Source: Nemertoderma westbladi (taxonomy: Eukaryota; Xenacoelomorpha; Nemertodermatida; Nemertodermatidae). From it: a stretch of DNA of 31,497 nucleotides. The stretch spans positions 1-31,497 of the forward strand of contig JAUCBJ010008360.1 in assembly GCA_032718475.1 (NCBI GenBank), given 5' to 3'. This document shows positions 30,216-31,497 of the stretch, piece by piece. The translations under genes and the position numbers were made by a program. The notes under the pieces are model-generated. The model made no database searches and was not told the DNA's origin. It saw only the letters and a program-made list of their open reading frames with translations. Position 1 is the stretch's first letter, and the number at the start of each line of letters is the position of its first letter.

Positions 30216-30629
30216 TACGCCGAAAAACACGAGTAGCAATGATCTGCAAAATTAGAATTGTATTTCATTAGAATCAGCCTGAGTACACCTGAAAATGTGA
30301 ATTTTATAGAATTGTATAAGTCAATTTTAATTTTTGTGTTCAAAATGAAAGTGCTGGTTACCGGTACTTGTTTTTTCATTTTTTTGCCTACGCAGTGGAC
30401 TGAAACTGTGACTGAAATTTATAGTAATCAGTTCATTTTTTAATATTTTCCAATGGATTTAGCGCCACAGAAAACCTGCATTGAAAAAAGATTAGGTGAA
30501 AATTGCGAATTTTGGTGCCTCAAAATAACCACCCCAGTAAATTTTTTCGAAATTTTTGTTTTCGTTCTCATTCGGACAAGTAAAAAAAAAAAAATCAGGC
30601 GTTTTCGTTAAAATTTGTAGATTTTAGAA
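30216..30629. other. No gene seen
   Basis: AT-rich; includes an A12 run near 30583-30594. Confidence 0.4.
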
Positions 30630-30676
30630 GGGGGGGGGGGGGGGGGTTGTCAATATGCACCCCCCTCCTCCCCCGG
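30630..30676. repeat. Poly(G) tract (17) followed by a C-rich stretch
   Basis: 17 G at 30630-30646, then about 12 nt later cccccctcctcccccggg (30660-30677). The G and C runs are complementary and could form a G/C hairpin across ttgtcaatatgca. Confidence 0.85.
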
Positions 30677-30892
30677 GAGTTTGTATAACATTTTATAGAC
30701 CGGTACTAATAAGGTGCACAAATGTCAGAAATAATTAATTCCTTCAACCAGACACCGTAGCGCTAGAACCTGAGCTATTGTTGATCAATTAAGTCGAATT
30801 CCATTTTTTCTCTTACGCACTAGTTTCTCTACATGAGTTCTAATTCTGTATCGAATCATTAAGTTGTAAATTTTGGCAGAAACAAAGTATCT

Positions 30893-31115
30893 CATCCCAC
30901 GATAGTTTGGTGGTACGCCGAAGCTTTTAGTCAAATTTGGCGGCTTTCCCCACCAACAAATTTTAACTGTTGCTCTATGTGAGCAGTTGGTTGTTACTTC
31001 TTATGATTGGTGATGTAAGCCACTTTGAGGTCGGTCTTCTTTAGCTTTCTCAACCTTGTTGATGTTTTCGGCTGTTAGTTGTTCAGTTTTTACTTTGTAG
31101 GCAACCGGTATCTTA
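30893..31115 (-). pseudogene. Rearranged retrotransposon fragment, minus strand
   Basis: The high-coordinate part encodes on the minus strand VAYKVKTEQLTAENINKVEK, matching IAYKVKTEQTTTENFNKVEK at 21063-21120 of the long copy. The low part (30895-30960) matches the PKKG...NYRGI region of 15745-15833. The connector between them is deleted. It sits just upstream of the acceptor at 31229. Confidence 0.75.
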
Positions 31116-31213
31116 ACATTTTCCACTATTTTTTAATCGATTCATTCGCATTATTAAATTTAATTAAATGTTACCAAATAAACTATAATCTATAAGATCT
31201 ATAATCTATTATA

Positions 31214-31229
31214 TTACTTTCCCTTGCAG
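31214..31229 (+). other. Probable splice acceptor
   Basis: ttactttcccttgcag is a good pyrimidine tract plus AG. It is the boundary chosen for the exon starting at 31230 because the next codons (GAT TGT TGC) start a cysteine-patterned peptide with no in-frame ATG before it. Confidence 0.6.
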
Positions 31230-31439
31230 GATTGTTGCCATCGCGAGCTATGTAGTCCACACTTCTTAAGCGAGTATTGCTGCGATACAAGATGGTATGA
31301 ATTCCAAGAACTGGCTAATCCTCAAACTTCTACAGAAACTGAAACGGACTCAATTGCATCACCTTCTGTGTCAACAAGCAATACAAGAAGAAGAAGACGG
31401 AGCTCTTGGGAACATTTAAGTCGTAGAAAAGTTTATTGA
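31230..31439 (+). CDS. Terminal exon: insulin A-chain-like cysteine motif with basic tail
   Basis: The exon starts DCCHRELCSPHFLSEYCCDT: CC, four residues, C, eight residues, CC. The insulin-family A chain is CCx3Cx8C, so this has one extra residue in the first loop and an extra terminal Cys. With the three Cys of the B-like chain at 24996 the total is eight, enough for four disulfides. A 47-residue tail follows, Ser/Thr/Glu-rich and ending in RRRRRSSWEHLSRRKVY before TGA (31437-31439); insulin-like growth factors carry comparable C-terminal extensions. No ATG precedes it in frame, consistent with an internal or terminal exon. The x4 spacing and lack of a GIV-type start keep the assignment tentative. 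Confidence 0.5.
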   Translation, partial: DCCHRELCSPHFLSEYCCDTRWYEFQELANPQTSTETETDSIASPSVSTSNTRRRRRSSWEHLSRRKVY

Positions 31440-31497
31440 TATAAAAGGAACTGTACTTATCTTATTGTTTGTATACAACACAGGAAATACTGTACAT

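Larger units (their letters stand above)
25233..31229 (+). other. Putative intron of the secreted-peptide gene
   Basis: If the donor at 25233 is used, the intron is 5997 bases and runs to the acceptor ttactttcccttgcag ending at 31229. It holds two minus-strand LINE fragments, a palindromic element, a dispersed repeat, a degenerate 165-bp tandem array and a poly(G) tract. The donor GTAACG is only moderate (C at +5), and GTTAGT at 25266 or GTAATG at 25278 are alternatives. Transcript data are lacking. Confidence 0.35.

Overview
This is non-coding-rich animal DNA, not bacterial. It is strongly AT-rich, has no compact operon-like genes, and is dominated by decayed non-LTR retrotransposons, Tc1/mariner-type remnants, palindromic MITE-like elements, tRNA-derived SINE-like modules, minisatellites and many long poly(G)/poly(C) tracts. 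The retrotransposon families and the exon/intron layout point to an invertebrate metazoan. A marine deuterostome such as an echinoderm is a weak guess (recurrent taggcct-type palindromes, an 8-cysteine insulin-like candidate). I cannot name the species from the sequence.

Layout. 1-5400: gene-poor DNA with a GC-rich motif cluster (1936-2050), a 29-bp minisatellite (2308-2539), a retrotransposon 3' remnant (2545-3115) and simple repeats. 5413-8620: a mariner-like relic with a frameshifted transposase N-terminus, a foldback MITE (6694-7585) whose arms are arrays of CACCCGGGTG-like palindromes, a small hairpin MITE, and a reverse-strand LINE tail. 9090-10830: a large inverted-repeat structure with poly(G) and poly(C) tracts, then two tRNA-like SINE heads. 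10831-15027: mostly featureless, with small tandem repeats and a poly(G) cluster. 15028-18100: a second mariner-type end, then two non-LTR retrotransposon copies on the minus strand. The copy at 16299-17595 keeps an open reverse transcriptase core. A gag-like relic and a SINE body follow. 20075-23130: a long plus-strand non-LTR element (endonuclease, reverse transcriptase, C-terminal domain) broken by frameshifts and a deletion that removes RT motif A, followed by a short exon-like antisense segment and a second copy of the LINE C-terminus. 23391-31497: dispersed repeats, minisatellites, another palindromic element and the only convincing host gene candidate.

That candidate is split: a signal-peptide exon at 24996 with a CG...CNNC chain and an RTRR furin-type site, and about 6 kb downstream an exon at 31230 behind a good splice acceptor, coding a CCx4Cx8CC chain with a Ser/Thr- and Arg-rich tail. 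Joined in phase 0 they would give an 8-cysteine insulin-family-like prohormone whose intron is filled with transposon debris. The cysteine spacing departs from canonical insulin (B chain x14 instead of x11, A chain x4 instead of x3), so the family assignment is a hypothesis. No functional RNA gene, CRISPR array or bacterial feature was found.
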